DNA from: Rubripirellula obstinata
GTDB taxonomy: Bacteria > Planctomycetota > Planctomycetia > Pirellulales > Pirellulaceae
Direction: 5' to 3'
Length of the DNA: 42,398 bases
Assembly: GCF_001642955.1 (NCBI RefSeq)
Contig: NZ_LWSK01000048.1
Span: 1-42,398 of the forward strand
Position 1 is the first letter of the stretch, and each line of letters starts with the position of its first letter. The notes under the pieces were generated by a model. The model searched no databases, was not told where the DNA came from, and was given only the letters and a program-made list of their open reading frames with translations. A program made the position numbers and the translations under genes. Positions 33,134-42,204 of the stretch are shown here, in pieces.

Positions 33134-34738
33134 ATGAAGAAAGAAATGTTAATTAACGTGCTGCAGCCAGAGGAGTGCCGCATTGCCGTCCTGGAAAACG
33201 ACCGACTCGACGAACTTTACGTTGAACGGAAAAGTGTCGAGGCGTTCGCGGGCAACATCTACCGAGGCAAAATCGTCAACTTAGAACCCAGCATTCAAGC
33301 TGCGTTCGTTGACTTTGGCGTCGGCCGAAACGGGTTCCTGCACATCAGCGACGTGGAACCGCAGTACTTCCGCCAAGGCGGTTACGACCCCGAAGAAATC
33401 ATGCGGGAATCGGACGAAATGGCCGAAGCCGCCGCCAAACGGGCTCGCGAAACCGGACGCGGCAACAAACACGCCTACAAAGGCGGACGTCCTCGCAACA
33501 AACCACCCATCCAAGAAATTTTCCGACGCGGCGACGAAGTCCTTGTCCAAGTCATCAAAGAAGGCATCGGCACCAAGGGACCGACGCTTAGCACCTACAT
33601 CTCAATCCCCGGTCGTTACCTAGTTTTAATGCCTTCGCTCGCCCGCGTTGGTGTGAGTCGCAAAATCGAAGACGAAGACGATCGCAAACGGTTGAAGCGA
33701 TGCCTGAAAAACTTGAACCCGCCAAAGGGTCTGGGGTTCATTGTTCGTACCGCCGGTGCTGGTCGTAAAGAAGAGGAATTGGGACGCGACCTCGATTACT
33801 TGCTTCGATTGTGGAAGTCGATTGTCAAACGCTTGGACGAAACGTCTCAGCCGGGCGTTCTGTACGAGGAAAGCGACCTGATCATCCGAACGATTCGCGA
33901 CATTTACAGCGATGACATCGACAGCATCACGATCGACGAAGAAGAGTCCTACGAAAAGGCTCGTGTGTTCCTGAAAATGGTGATGCCACGTGTCGTTGAT
34001 CGCTTGAAATTGTACGAGGGCGAAGTGCCACTGTTCCACGCTCATAAGTTGGAACAAGAAATTGTCAAAATCAATCAACGCCAAGTTCACTTGAAGGAAG
34101 GCGGTTCGATCGTCATCGATCCGACTGAAGCTCTGGTTGCGATCGACGTCAACAGCGGCAATTTCCGCGGCAACGATTCCGCGGAAGAGAACGCGTTCCG
34201 GATGAACATCAACGCAGCCAAAGAAATCGCTCGCCAATTGCGTCTGCGTGACCTTGGTGGCGTGATCGTCAATGACTTCATCGATATGCGAAAAGAAAGT
34301 CATCGTCGTAAAGTCGAACATACGCTTCGCGACGCGATGGCCAGCGATCGGGCGCGAACCAAAATTCTGAGAACGAGTCCGTTTGGTTTGATCGAGATGA
34401 CTCGTCAACGAATTCGCCCAAGTCTGAAACGCAGCATCTACCGCGATTGCCCATGCTGTGACGGCCGAGCCTTGGTCAAGACTGCCGAAAGCATGTCGAT
34501 CGAAGTGATCCGAACGCTGGCGCTGGCGGTTAAGAACAAGCACATCGAACGCGTGACGGTGCGAGTCAACGATGAAGTCGCCGCGCACTTGAATAACCGC
34601 AAGCGTCGGGATGTGATGGAGATGGAAGATCTGGGAAAGATGACGGTGCAAATTCTAGGCAGCGAAGCTCTTTACCCAGAACACCTCGAACTCGATTGCC
34701 GCGATTCCCGAGGCGAAAAAGTCGAAGTCGATTCTTGA
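33134..34738 (+). CDS. Ribonuclease E/G
   Basis: A 534-aa endoribonuclease for RNA decay and rRNA maturation. It has an N-terminal S1 domain (about residues 35-145), in which VDFGVGRNGFLHISDV is clear and a charged, Gly/Arg-rich insertion (about 95-125) is present. The RNase-H-like catalytic part has the metal ligands Asp338 (AIDVNSGNFRGND) and Asp381 (GGVIVNDFIDM), and the zinc-link is DCPCCDG (439-442). It lacks the long scaffold tail of E. coli RNase E, so it may be closer to RNase G in length; which of the two names applies is not decidable here. The start is MKKEMLINV, with gaggtgaat upstream. Confidence 0.93.
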   Translation: MKKEMLINVLQPEECRIAVLENDRLDELYVERKSVEAFAGNIYRGKIVNLEPSIQAAFVDFGVGRNGFLHISDVEPQYFRQGGYDPEEIMRESDEMAEAAAKRARETGRGNKHAYKGGRPRNKPPIQEIFRRGDEVLVQVIKEGIGTKGPTLSTYISIPGRYLVLMPSLARVGVSRKIEDEDDRKRLKRCLKNLNPPKGLGFIVRTAGAGRKEEELGRDLDYLLRLWKSIVKRLDETSQPGVLYEESDLIIRTIRDIYSDDIDSITIDEEESYEKARVFLKMVMPRVVDRLKLYEGEVPLFHAHKLEQEIVKINQRQVHLKEGGSIVIDPTEALVAIDVNSGNFRGNDSAEENAFRMNINAAKEIARQLRLRDLGGVIVNDFIDMRKESHRRKVEHTLRDAMASDRARTKILRTSPFGLIEMTRQRIRPSLKRSIYRDCPCCDGRALVKTAESMSIEVIRTLALAVKNKHIERVTVRVNDEVAAHLNNRKRRDVMEMEDLGKMTVQILGSEALYPEHLELDCRDSRGEKVEVDS

Positions 34739-34746
34739 GAGAGCGA

Positions 34747-34835
34747 TTAGCTTTTAGCGTTTAGCTATTAGCTAGTTGTTTTTGAAAGGCTAATTGCTAA
34801 TTGCTAATCGCTAATCGCTAATCGCTAAAAGCTAA
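34747..34835. repeat. Heptamer tandem repeat with flanking inverted arm, upstream of pdxJ
   Basis: From 34789 the 7-mer gctaat[tc] is repeated 6.7 times (gctaatt, gctaatt, gctaatc x3, gctaaaa, gctaa). The last 26 nt (34810-34835) pair with 34747-34772 at 24 of 26 positions, so the region can form a long hairpin ending 4 nt before the pdxJ ATG. No ribosome site is left free. Expression control is possible. Confidence 0.9.
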
Positions 34836-34839
34836 CACC

Positions 34840-35562
34840 ATGATTGAATTGGGCATCAACATTGATCACGTCGCGACGGTCCGTCAGGCTCGTCGGACTT
34901 TTGAACCCGATCCGGTGGTCGCTGCGGCGCTCGCCGAACAGGGTGGCGCGGACGGAATCACGTTTCATTTGCGTGAAGACCGTCGGCACATCCAGGATCG
35001 GGACGTGGAAGTGTTGATGAAAACGGTGACCGTGAAAACGAACATGGAATTGGCTTGCGCCGATGAAGTGGTCGCGATCGCGCTGGCCGCCCGACCGGAT
35101 TGGGCGTTGTTGGTCCCCGAAAGTCGCGAAGAAGTCACGACCGAAGGCGGATTGAACGTGACTGGCGATACTGGCCGAATCAAAAAAGCGATTGAGCAAT
35201 TCAAACAAGCCGGAATTCTGGTCAGCCTGTTCATCGATCCTGAACCCGATCAAGTCAAAGCATCCGCGGACCTGGGCGTCGATGCAGTCGAACTCCACAC
35301 CGGGCCTTATGCCTTGGCCAAAGGCGAAGCTCACCAGCACGAACTTGGTCGTTTGATCGATGCCGGCAAAATCGCCTGCGACGCGGGCATTCGATTGCAT
35401 GCTGGCCATGGACTGAACTACGTCAACGTCCGCCCCGTTGCCGCGATCGACAACATGATCGAACTGAACATCGGTCATTCCATCGTCAGCCGCGCCGTGA
35501 TGGTCGGCATGAAAGAAGCCGTCGCCGAAATGCGTCGAATTCTGGACTTGGTCAGTCCGTAG
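34840..35562 (+). CDS. pdxJ: Pyridoxine 5'-phosphate synthase
   Basis: A 240-aa TIM-barrel enzyme condensing 1-deoxyxylulose 5-phosphate with 3-amino-2-oxopropyl phosphate to give pyridoxine 5'-phosphate. Motifs: [62 protein letters not shown], and [11 protein letters not shown] (catalytic His). The length is normal. The start codon follows the heptamer hairpin directly and there is no Shine-Dalgarno sequence. The preceding gene is RNase E/G, 101 bp upstream. Confidence 0.95.
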   Translation: MIELGINIDHVATVRQARRTFEPDPVVAAALAEQGGADGITFHLREDRRHIQDRDVEVLMKTVTVKTNMELACADEVVAIALAARPDWALLVPESREEVTTEGGLNVTGDTGRIKKAIEQFKQAGILVSLFIDPEPDQVKASADLGVDAVELHTGPYALAKGEAHQHELGRLIDAGKIACDAGIRLHAGHGLNYVNVRPVAAIDNMIELNIGHSIVSRAVMVGMKEAVAEMRRILDLVSP

Positions 35563-35623
35563 GTTTGAACAATGTTAGATCGCGTGGGCAACATTCCACG
35601 CGTTCGACAGTGCTAAGAAACGT

Positions 35624-36027
35624 GCGACTTTTTATAGTCGCCTTTCGCTCCGCGAAAGCAGCGGATTCGCTACTTTCGCAGTGGACGTCGTATTGATTAC
35701 CGCCGGATTGATGTCGTCACTCATCCCAAGGCAAGTCGAACAAATCAATGCAAATTGTCGTTGATCGAACCGCGATCATAACGCTGGTGAATAGTCCCGG
35801 TAGGGACGGAAGCTCTCTGCCGGGGATGTAAATCCCCGGATGGCAGCGTTATATCTCAGTTCTTCTCTGGTTCGGTTTCGCGGCTACGCCGCGAAACCGA
35901 GCCAGAGAATTGATGTGGGGCAGCGATCCGGGTGCTCGCGCACCCGGCAGGGAGCTACCGGCCCTCCGGGCCTAACGCGCAGTAACTGATGCGACGTCCC
36001 GAGCGAAAGGCGACTATAAAAAGTCGC
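35624..36027. repeat. MITE-like element with 27-bp terminal inverted repeats
   Basis: The ends 35624-35650 and 36001-36027 are exact reverse complements and extend with mismatches for about ten more bases outward. Inside lie a family D unit (35794-35839), a 21-nt-armed palindrome (35865-35909) and a second, inverted D-like unit (35928-35971). No coding capacity, so movement, if any, would need a transposase in trans. No target-site duplication was confirmed. Confidence 0.75.
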
Positions 36028-36106
36028 ATGTTCCTAACCGTGTTTTCCCGGACGAAAACTCTTCATGGCGTTGGGCGCAGCACAACGCCGTGAAGGGTTC
36101 TAAATC

Positions 36107-36181
36107 GTTTAACCGCGTGGGCATCGCCCCGCGCGTCGTGCGCCACCGAAACGCGCGGGGCGATGCCCAACGCGGCTAAAC
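36107..36181. repeat. Palindrome, 'gtttaaccgcg' family
   Basis: The ends gtttaaccgcg (36107-36117) and cgcggctaaac (36171-36181) enclose gcatcgccccgcgcg and its inverse. It closely matches 28637-28710. Upstream, 36056-36100 holds two inverted 'aacgccgtgaag' pieces like those at 28611-28757. Confidence 0.8.
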
Positions 36182-36213
36182 GAACTAAGCAACGAGCGGG
36201 GAATAAGTGTCGC

Positions 36214-36531
36214 CTTTCGCAGGGGACGTCGTATTAATTACCGCCGGATTGGTTTCGTCACTCATCCCAAGGCAAGTCGAACAAATCAATGCAAATTGTC
36301 GTTGATCGATCTGCGATCATAACGCTGGTGAATAGTCCCGGTAGGGACGGAAGCTCTCTGCCGGGGATGTAAATCCCCGGATAGCATCGTTATATCTCAC
36401 TTTGATGTGGGGCAGCGATCCGGGTGCTCGCGCACCCGGCAGGGAGCTGCCGGCCCTCTGGGCCTAACTCGCAGTTGCTGATGCTACTTTCGCGGAGCGA
36501 AAGGCGACTATGAAAAGTCGTACGTTCCTAA
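36214..36531. repeat. Second composite repeat unit
   Basis: This unit repeats 35673-36037 but lacks the 49-bp palindrome and the left inverted end. It holds a family D unit (36335-36380) and an inverted D-like unit (36420-36463), and ends with the family C tail at 36495-36512. An approximate piece of the 'gtttaaccgcg' family follows at 36533-36560. Confidence 0.8.
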
Positions 36532-36571
36532 ACACGCGGGCGTTGCCCACGCGGTTAACACGTAGCATTGC

Positions 36572-39472
36572 CTACGGCTTCAACGCGATTCTTGGTGCGT
36601 TGTCTTCGCTGACTGCGATTCCGATCCAACCGTCGCGTAGCTCGAACTGGCTGATCGCCAAGCCTTGCATTGCGGGGTGGTCTACCAAGCTTGGCATCGT
36701 CATCGGCAGCTTGCGATTGGGCGACAGCACTTTGTTGAACACCGCTCGAGCTGGCAATCGTTCTCGCATCGACATGCCAGGACCGCTGATTCGCAGGTGG
36801 CCTTCACGAACCAACGACGCTTGCAAGCCACTGGCTTCGGGGCGATAAGCTGCACGGACGATGAAGTTGGTCAGGGCGGCCGAATCGTCGCGGCTCAGCT
36901 TGACCACTCGCAACGTGATCCACAAACGGTTCTCTTCGATCTCAACCGTGATCGGACGAGTCCGGGCGAATTGAATCGTCACGTTGCCAGGCACATCCTC
37001 GGGGATTTCGATCGATTGACCGAACATGCTTGCGGCTCGGGTGATCACTTCGTCGATCGCCATCGGTTCGTCACGCGGAACCAACTGTTCCAGCGTATTG
37101 TTGACGGCCGATTGGTGTGCCTGAACACTCATCAAGCTGGTGCGCGGGGCACGCGGTCGCGGTGTGAAAGCAGCGAGTTGCCAATCGCCGGCCAAGCGGT
37201 AACGAGCCAGCAGTCGTGAATCCGTGGTCGCCATGTCGACGACTTGCGGATCCAGTTTCATCTTGCCCAGCGGCCCCAGGACCATCTTGCTCAACTGATC
37301 GGTCGCCGATTCGATCTGTTCGTCAAGCTTTTGATCCATTTCGGATGCGACTTGACCGCGGATCTTGTCAGACGCGATTCGGTCGGACACTGGCTTCATC
37401 GAATCAAATTTGCTGGATGCAAAACTGCGAACCAACGCACCGACCAACGGCCATCCGTCATACTTGCTGCGAACGCCCATCAACTTGGTGCGGCCGCGAA
37501 CATCGACTTGCACGTCCCCCAAATCAACACCGTCTCGCGTGACTTCGATCGGCGCGGTTGCACTGAATTGGTTCTGGCCAGTGGTCTGCACGGCAACCGG
37601 ACCGTTGAGCCCCGTTGATCGCGTTTGGACATTGCCCAACGTTTGAAACTGCAACGCCCAGCGATCGGCTGCTGGTTTCAGCATCACGTTCAGGTCGGTG
37701 TTGATGTGGCTGATGCCACGCACTCGCGTTCCCATCACCGTCGTTTTTACAGGAACCGTTTTTGGCGAAACCGATGGCAACATGCGATTCAACATTGCGT
37801 TGGTCAGTGCAAAGCGAACGTTGGCGTTGCGATAGTACACGTCCAACGACTTTGCGACCGCGGATGCCTCGGCGTTTTCGGAGTATCGCAGAGCTTGCAC
37901 GGCACTGGCGATATCGATCGCGGCCAGGTCAATCGCATCGGATTCCTGACGTTCGATTTGGCGAAGCAGTTCCGAATAATCGACAACTGCGTGCGTCCAC
38001 GGACGAATCGCGGCGGCCAAGTTCATCACCGAATCACGTCGCAACCATCGCAGGTGTTCGCCTTCCAAAGCGTGCCAATCCAAACGCGACAGCAAACGCT
38101 GGGCGATGATTGATCGCGATTCGGGGCTGCCGGTGGTCGGCGAAGCGGCAGCGACCACTTCATCGATCAGCAGGAAGTCGCTCCAACCTTGCAAGTCACC
38201 CGTTTCGGACAGTTCAGCCATCACGATTGCCAGGGCATCATTGACCTTATCCAAACGAGCCGCCGCATCCGTCGATCCAATGTCGCCGACCATCCACGTC
38301 GGTTTTGCATCGCGAGTGTTCTGCCAAACGGGATTCCAAACAGCGACGCGTCGGTTGATCGCGTGAGCGACCTGCAACATGCTGACTTGGACGTCACGAT
38401 CCTGGACCGATTCCGCCGTTGCAATGCCCTGACTTGCCAGTTCAGCAAGCGTCTCGATTGCAACACCTGACTCGTCGGCTCCCAGACGATTGAGTGATCG
38501 CAGCGAACTTAGCTGGGCGGCGATACCTTCAATCCAAGACGCGATTTCCGCGTTGCCACTTTCAGCGATCAGATCGTTCAGCGATTGAATCTGTTCATCC
38601 AATCGCGGCGTCGCTGGCCAACCGGCGGGCCAATCGCGGTTGGGTTTGGAAACCGACTTCTTCGTGGCCTCAGAATCATCCGCGACCAAAGATGACGACG
38701 GCTTGCCGAGCACTCGCGTGGATTCGGGCAGTGACGACTTCGCGGGCAACAGTTCCAGGACTCCGCTGTCAACGATGGTTTCGTTGTCGGTTCGACGAAG
38801 CGAAGCCACGTGGTTTGGAACGCCGTCCGCTGAATCGTTCGGCGAAGCCAATGACCCCAGCGTTGCAATCGCTCCCGCACCAATCGGACTCGACCCGGCA
38901 AAGTGACGTCCTCGCGGTGTCTTGCCGCTAAGATCGATCGTGTCGGCGGTCCACAAATTGGCCAGCAGTTGGTCCAGCGAGATGATCGAATCAGCATCCG
39001 TCATTCCGACTGACGCATTGGGCTTGGCCGCAATCGCAACCGAAACGCTGCGACGATCGCGAGGCATTCCCGCCAATTCATGCGACTCGTTGCGTACCGG
39101 TGCCAGCAGCCGAGCGTGGCTGTTTGCCGACGTCCCGTTCTTCACCGATGCTGCGCTGGAATGACTGTATCCAGCGACCGATGACGCGTGGAACTCGATC
39201 GGGCCGGTATCGGCGTCTGCCACTTTTCTGCGGTCCTGTCGATCCCAGATCGATGCCATGACCGATCCGCCGTCGCTTTGCCATTGGCTAAACGCGTTAG
39301 ACAGATCTTGGCCCAAGGTCTGGCTGTTGATTACCGACCCGGTCTTGGCCATTACCTGACTGACTTGACATTTCAGGCTTGGCAATGCGACTTGCATCAA
39401 GCTGGCGGCAGTGATCGAAGCAGACGCAACAAGCGGCCAAAGCAAAAGCGATCGTTTAATTTCCTTACGCAT
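36572..39472 (-). CDS. Large secreted or membrane-anchored protein, lineage-specific
   Basis: About 966 aa from the ATG at 39472, which opens a signal/anchor segment (KRSLLLWPLVASASITAASL); the frame is open 75 bp upstream but without a signal. The middle part (about 330-560) is helical and acidic, with many conserved-looking Leu/Ala. The part at about 600-780 is beta-rich (VMGTRVRGISHINTDLNVMLKPAADRWALQFQTLG...GRTKLMGVRSKYDGWPLVGALVRSFASSKF), followed by another beta/helix unit to the end. No enzyme motif is recognised. The leader has no ribosome site; read in this direction it carries cctccttt, the complement of a Shine-Dalgarno. Neighbours are the repeat island and divergent fcl. Confidence 0.75.
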   Translation of the reverse strand: MRKEIKRSLLLWPLVASASITAASLMQVALPSLKCQVSQVMAKTGSVINSQTLGQDLSNAFSQWQSDGGSVMASIWDRQDRRKVADADTGPIEFHASSVAGYSHSSAASVKNGTSANSHARLLAPVRNESHELAGMPRDRRSVSVAIAAKPNASVGMTDADSIISLDQLLANLWTADTIDLSGKTPRGRHFAGSSPIGAGAIATLGSLASPNDSADGVPNHVASLRRTDNETIVDSGVLELLPAKSSLPESTRVLGKPSSSLVADDSEATKKSVSKPNRDWPAGWPATPRLDEQIQSLNDLIAESGNAEIASWIEGIAAQLSSLRSLNRLGADESGVAIETLAELASQGIATAESVQDRDVQVSMLQVAHAINRRVAVWNPVWQNTRDAKPTWMVGDIGSTDAAARLDKVNDALAIVMAELSETGDLQGWSDFLLIDEVVAAASPTTGSPESRSIIAQRLLSRLDWHALEGEHLRWLRRDSVMNLAAAIRPWTHAVVDYSELLRQIERQESDAIDLAAIDIASAVQALRYSENAEASAVAKSLDVYYRNANVRFALTNAMLNRMLPSVSPKTVPVKTTVMGTRVRGISHINTDLNVMLKPAADRWALQFQTLGNVQTRSTGLNGPVAVQTTGQNQFSATAPIEVTRDGVDLGDVQVDVRGRTKLMGVRSKYDGWPLVGALVRSFASSKFDSMKPVSDRIASDKIRGQVASEMDQKLDEQIESATDQLSKMVLGPLGKMKLDPQVVDMATTDSRLLARYRLAGDWQLAAFTPRPRAPRTSLMSVQAHQSAVNNTLEQLVPRDEPMAIDEVITRAASMFGQSIEIPEDVPGNVTIQFARTRPITVEIEENRLWITLRVVKLSRDDSAALTNFIVRAAYRPEASGLQASLVREGHLRISGPGMSMRERLPARAVFNKVLSPNRKLPMTMPSLVDHPAMQGLAISQFELRDGWIGIAVSEDNAPRIALKP

Positions 39473-39770
39473 CCGTACGTCATCCGTGAAAAAAAGGAGG
39501 TTCACCTGCAAACGCACCATTTCACGCCATTCATTGGCACATTCCATTCGTTGGAATGCTATCGAAGGTGGTCACAAGATTAGTGATCGGCGAACAAGCG
39601 TCCAGGATCAACCTGCAAAGGTTAAGTCTTCCCAACCGCACCAGTCACCGATATCGGATTCAAGGCAATGACCGGATTAGCCGGTAGAATCGTTAGATTT
39701 TCGGTCAGGGCGACCAATTTCGGTTCCCATGGTCTCCCGCTGAAGTAGTTAGCCAACTATCATCCCGACT

Positions 39771-40748
39771 ATGAAATTAACGACCGCAAAACGTATTTTT
39801 GTCGCTGGGCACCGCGGAATGGTGGGATCCGCCGTTTGCCGTTTGCTTGACCAGCGCAAACTTGAACAGCGTAAATCTGACGGGGTTGAGGTCCTGACGG
39901 CATCGCGGTCAGAATTGGACCTGACCGATTCAGCATCCACACTTTCATATTTCCAGAAACATCGCCCGGATGTCGTAATTTTTGCCGCCGCAAAGGTCGG
40001 TGGCATCGTTGCCAATAAGACTTATCCGGTCGAATTTCTGTCTGACAATATCCTGATGGCGATTTCGGCCATCCGTGCGGCCCATCAAACCGATGTCGGA
40101 CGATTCCTGTTTCTTGGCAGCACCTGCATCTACCCACGCGATTGCCAACAACCGATCCAAGAAGAATCGTTGCTGACCGGTCCGTTGGAACCGACCAATG
40201 AAGCGTATGCGTTGGCAAAAATCTCTGGCTTAAAGCTTTGTCAGTATTACCGAAGTCAGTACGGTTCGATGTTCCACAGCGCGATGCCAACGAATCTTTA
40301 CGGCCCAGGCGACAATTATCATCCCGAACATTCGCATGTGCTGCCGGCATTGATTCGGCGATTTCACGAAGCCAAACTATCGGGTGCTCCTAGCGTCACG
40401 ATTTGGGGAACCGGCTCACCTCGCCGCGAATTTTTGTACGTCGAAGACTTGGCCGACGCATTGTTGCATCTATGCGAACTGGACGATCCGCCGGATTGGG
40501 TTAATGTCGGTACAGGAATTGATTCAACAATTCTGGAAGTATCGCAAATGGTCGCCAAGACGGTGGGCTACGAAGGCAAAGTGGAAACCGATCCTTCGCG
40601 ACCCGACGGCACTCCTGTCAAATGCACCGACGCAACTCGATTGCATGCGACTGGATGGAAACATCAAGTCAGCCTGGCCGAAGGGCTGCAACGAACCTAC
40701 CAAAGCTTCCTTAACGAAACCCAATCCGAACAATTACGTTCGGTCTAA
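39771..40748 (+). CDS. fcl: GDP-L-fucose synthase
   Basis: A 325-aa SDR-type epimerase-reductase that converts GDP-4-keto-6-deoxy-mannose to GDP-L-fucose with [18 protein letters not shown] is the cofactor loop (residues 10-22); catalytic Ser117 (GSTCIYP), Tyr146 and Lys150 (YALAK) are present, and so are [28 protein letters not shown] and [19 protein letters not shown]. The product is a nucleotide sugar for surface polysaccharides. It precedes gmd by 38 bp, the reverse of the usual gmd-fcl order. Confidence 0.95.
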   Translation: MKLTTAKRIFVAGHRGMVGSAVCRLLDQRKLEQRKSDGVEVLTASRSELDLTDSASTLSYFQKHRPDVVIFAAAKVGGIVANKTYPVEFLSDNILMAISAIRAAHQTDVGRFLFLGSTCIYPRDCQQPIQEESLLTGPLEPTNEAYALAKISGLKLCQYYRSQYGSMFHSAMPTNLYGPGDNYHPEHSHVLPALIRRFHEAKLSGAPSVTIWGTGSPRREFLYVEDLADALLHLCELDDPPDWVNVGTGIDSTILEVSQMVAKTVGYEGKVETDPSRPDGTPVKCTDATRLHATGWKHQVSLAEGLQRTYQSFLNETQSEQLRSV

Positions 40749-40786
40749 TCACTACCGACTTTTCACTTTACGCCTCAATCTTCATC

Positions 40787-41806
40787 ATGACAAAATCAGC
40801 ACTCATCACTGGAATCACCGGCCAAGACGGTAGTTATTTGGCAGAACTGTTGCTCGAAAAGGGCTATCAAGTTCATGGATTGGTTCGACGAAGCAGCACG
40901 TTTGCGACCGAGCGAATCGAGCACCTGTATGAAGACGTTCACGACAAATCAAATTTGCGTTTGCATTACGGTGACCTAACCGATGGCCAAGCATTTTCCA
41001 ATCTGGTTTTGGAAATCGAGCCGGATGAAATCTATAACCTGGGCGCGCAAAGTCACGTACGCGTTTCCTATGACCAACCGGTTTACACACTGCAAACGGT
41101 CGGCGTCGGAGCGTTGAATGTGCTGGAAGCCGCTCGATTGCTGAACAAGAAAAAGACAACCAAGGTTTATCAAGCCAGCAGCAGTGAAATGTACGGCGAC
41201 GTCTTGGAAACGCCGCAAAAAGAAACGACACCGTTCAACCCGCAATCGCCCTACGCGTGTGCCAAGGTTTATGCGTTTCACCAAACGGTCAACTACCGTC
41301 GCGGCTACGACCTTTTCGCCAGCAACGGAATCCTGTTTAACCACGAATCCGAGCGTCGTGGTGAAACATTTGTAACCCGTAAGATCACGCGGGCGGCTGG
41401 CCGAATCAAGGTTGGCATGCAGGACAAACTGTATCTCGGAAACTTGGACGCCAAACGTGACTGGGGTTACGCCAAAGATTACGTCGAAGGCATGTGGCGG
41501 ATTTTGCAACATGACGAAGCTGATGATTTTGTGCTGGCAACCGGCCGGACTGAATCGGTTCGCGATTTTTGCCGACTAGTGTTCGAGCAACTTGATTTGA
41601 ATTACGAAGACTATGTCGAAATCGATCCGCGATACTTCCGTCCCGCCGAAGTCGATTTGTTGTTGGGCGACGCCAGCAAGGCGAAGGAAAAACTGGGCTG
41701 GGAAGCGGAAACCAACCTGGAAGAACTAGCCCGAATCATGACCGAGCACGACTTGGATCTGGCGAAACGTGAATCGCATGCGAAGAGTTTTGTGGCGGGA
41801 TCCTAG
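40787..41806 (+). CDS. gmd: GDP-mannose 4,6-dehydratase
   Basis: A 339-aa enzyme converting GDP-D-mannose to GDP-4-keto-6-deoxy-D-mannose, the step before Fcl. Cofactor loop [12 protein letters not shown] (9-20), active-site Ser/Glu in SSSEMYGD (131-138), Tyr156 and Lys160 (YACAK), and the typical [24 protein letters not shown] run. Length is normal for bacterial Gmd. Three bases separate its stop codon from the next start, so the GroES-like gene is in the same unit. Confidence 0.96.
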   Translation: MTKSALITGITGQDGSYLAELLLEKGYQVHGLVRRSSTFATERIEHLYEDVHDKSNLRLHYGDLTDGQAFSNLVLEIEPDEIYNLGAQSHVRVSYDQPVYTLQTVGVGALNVLEAARLLNKKKTTKVYQASSSEMYGDVLETPQKETTPFNPQSPYACAKVYAFHQTVNYRRGYDLFASNGILFNHESERRGETFVTRKITRAAGRIKVGMQDKLYLGNLDAKRDWGYAKDYVEGMWRILQHDEADDFVLATGRTESVRDFCRLVFEQLDLNYEDYVEIDPRYFRPAEVDLLLGDASKAKEKLGWEAETNLEELARIMTEHDLDLAKRESHAKSFVAGS

Positions 41807-41809
41807 TTC

Positions 41810-42142
41810 ATGGCTAAGAAGAAAAAGTCTGCTGACTTTGAGCAAGTTGAACCGATCGGCCACCGGGTTCTGGTCCGCAAGGACGAACCCAAACGCGAAA
41901 CCCGTGGCGGAATTGCACTGCCCGATGCGGCGGAGATCCCAACGATCACCGGCCGCATCGTGACGATTAGTGCAGCGGTTGAAAACGACGAAGAATTACC
42001 GCTTCGGCAATACGACAAAATCCTGTTCCACCCCAAGAACGCGATTCCAGTGGACTTGGAACACGACAATCAATTGTTTGTGGTCCCCGTTGATGATGTC
42101 GTCGCCGTATTCCGGCGATCGAAATCAAGCAGCGACGATTGA
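41810..42142 (+). CDS. GroES-like co-chaperonin (Cpn10 family), divergent
   Basis: A 110-aa protein. PIGHRVLVRKDEPKRETRGGIALPDAA covers the Cpn10 core and the mobile loop (GGIAL), and KILFHPKNAIPVDLEHDNQLFVVPVDDVVAVF the second half. A Lys-rich leader (MAKKKKSADFEQVE) is unusual, and the roof hairpin region is replaced by PTITGRIVTISAAVENDEELPLR. No groEL follows within 256 bp, and the gene sits behind gmd. It may be a second, specialised Cpn10; pairing with a GroEL elsewhere is inferred. Confidence 0.85.
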   Translation: MAKKKKSADFEQVEPIGHRVLVRKDEPKRETRGGIALPDAAEIPTITGRIVTISAAVENDEELPLRQYDKILFHPKNAIPVDLEHDNQLFVVPVDDVVAVFRRSKSSSDD

Positions 42143-42204
42143 CAGGGATTCTGGTTAAAGTTGACTCTCGCCACCAAGTAGTTTTCGGTTTTGTTAAGAA
42201 CACG

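Larger units (their letters stand above)
35563..36571. other. 1-kb gene-free island of palindromic repeats
   Basis: No reading frame of any credibility is present. The island consists of two related composite units: 35624-36027, bounded by perfect 27-bp inverted repeats, and 36214-36531, separated by a 'gtttaaccgcg' palindrome (36107-36181). Direct homology between units runs from 35673/36214 to 36037/36531, with an offset of 541 bp that changes to 492-494 bp after a 49-bp palindrome unique to the first. Confidence 0.9.

Noticed and set aside
33626-34651. 341-codon minus-strand open frame opposite the RNase E/G gene
   Set aside because: It lies fully inside a well-conserved gene; His/Phe/Asp-rich composition is the mirror image of the sense codons.
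34789-34835. CRISPR-like array
   Set aside because: The unit is only 7 bp with no spacers; it is a simple tandem repeat and no cas gene is present.
35624-36027. Small structured non-coding RNA
   Set aside because: Hairpins are abundant, but perfect terminal inverted repeats and extra copies fit a mobile repeat better; no promoter or terminator was seen.
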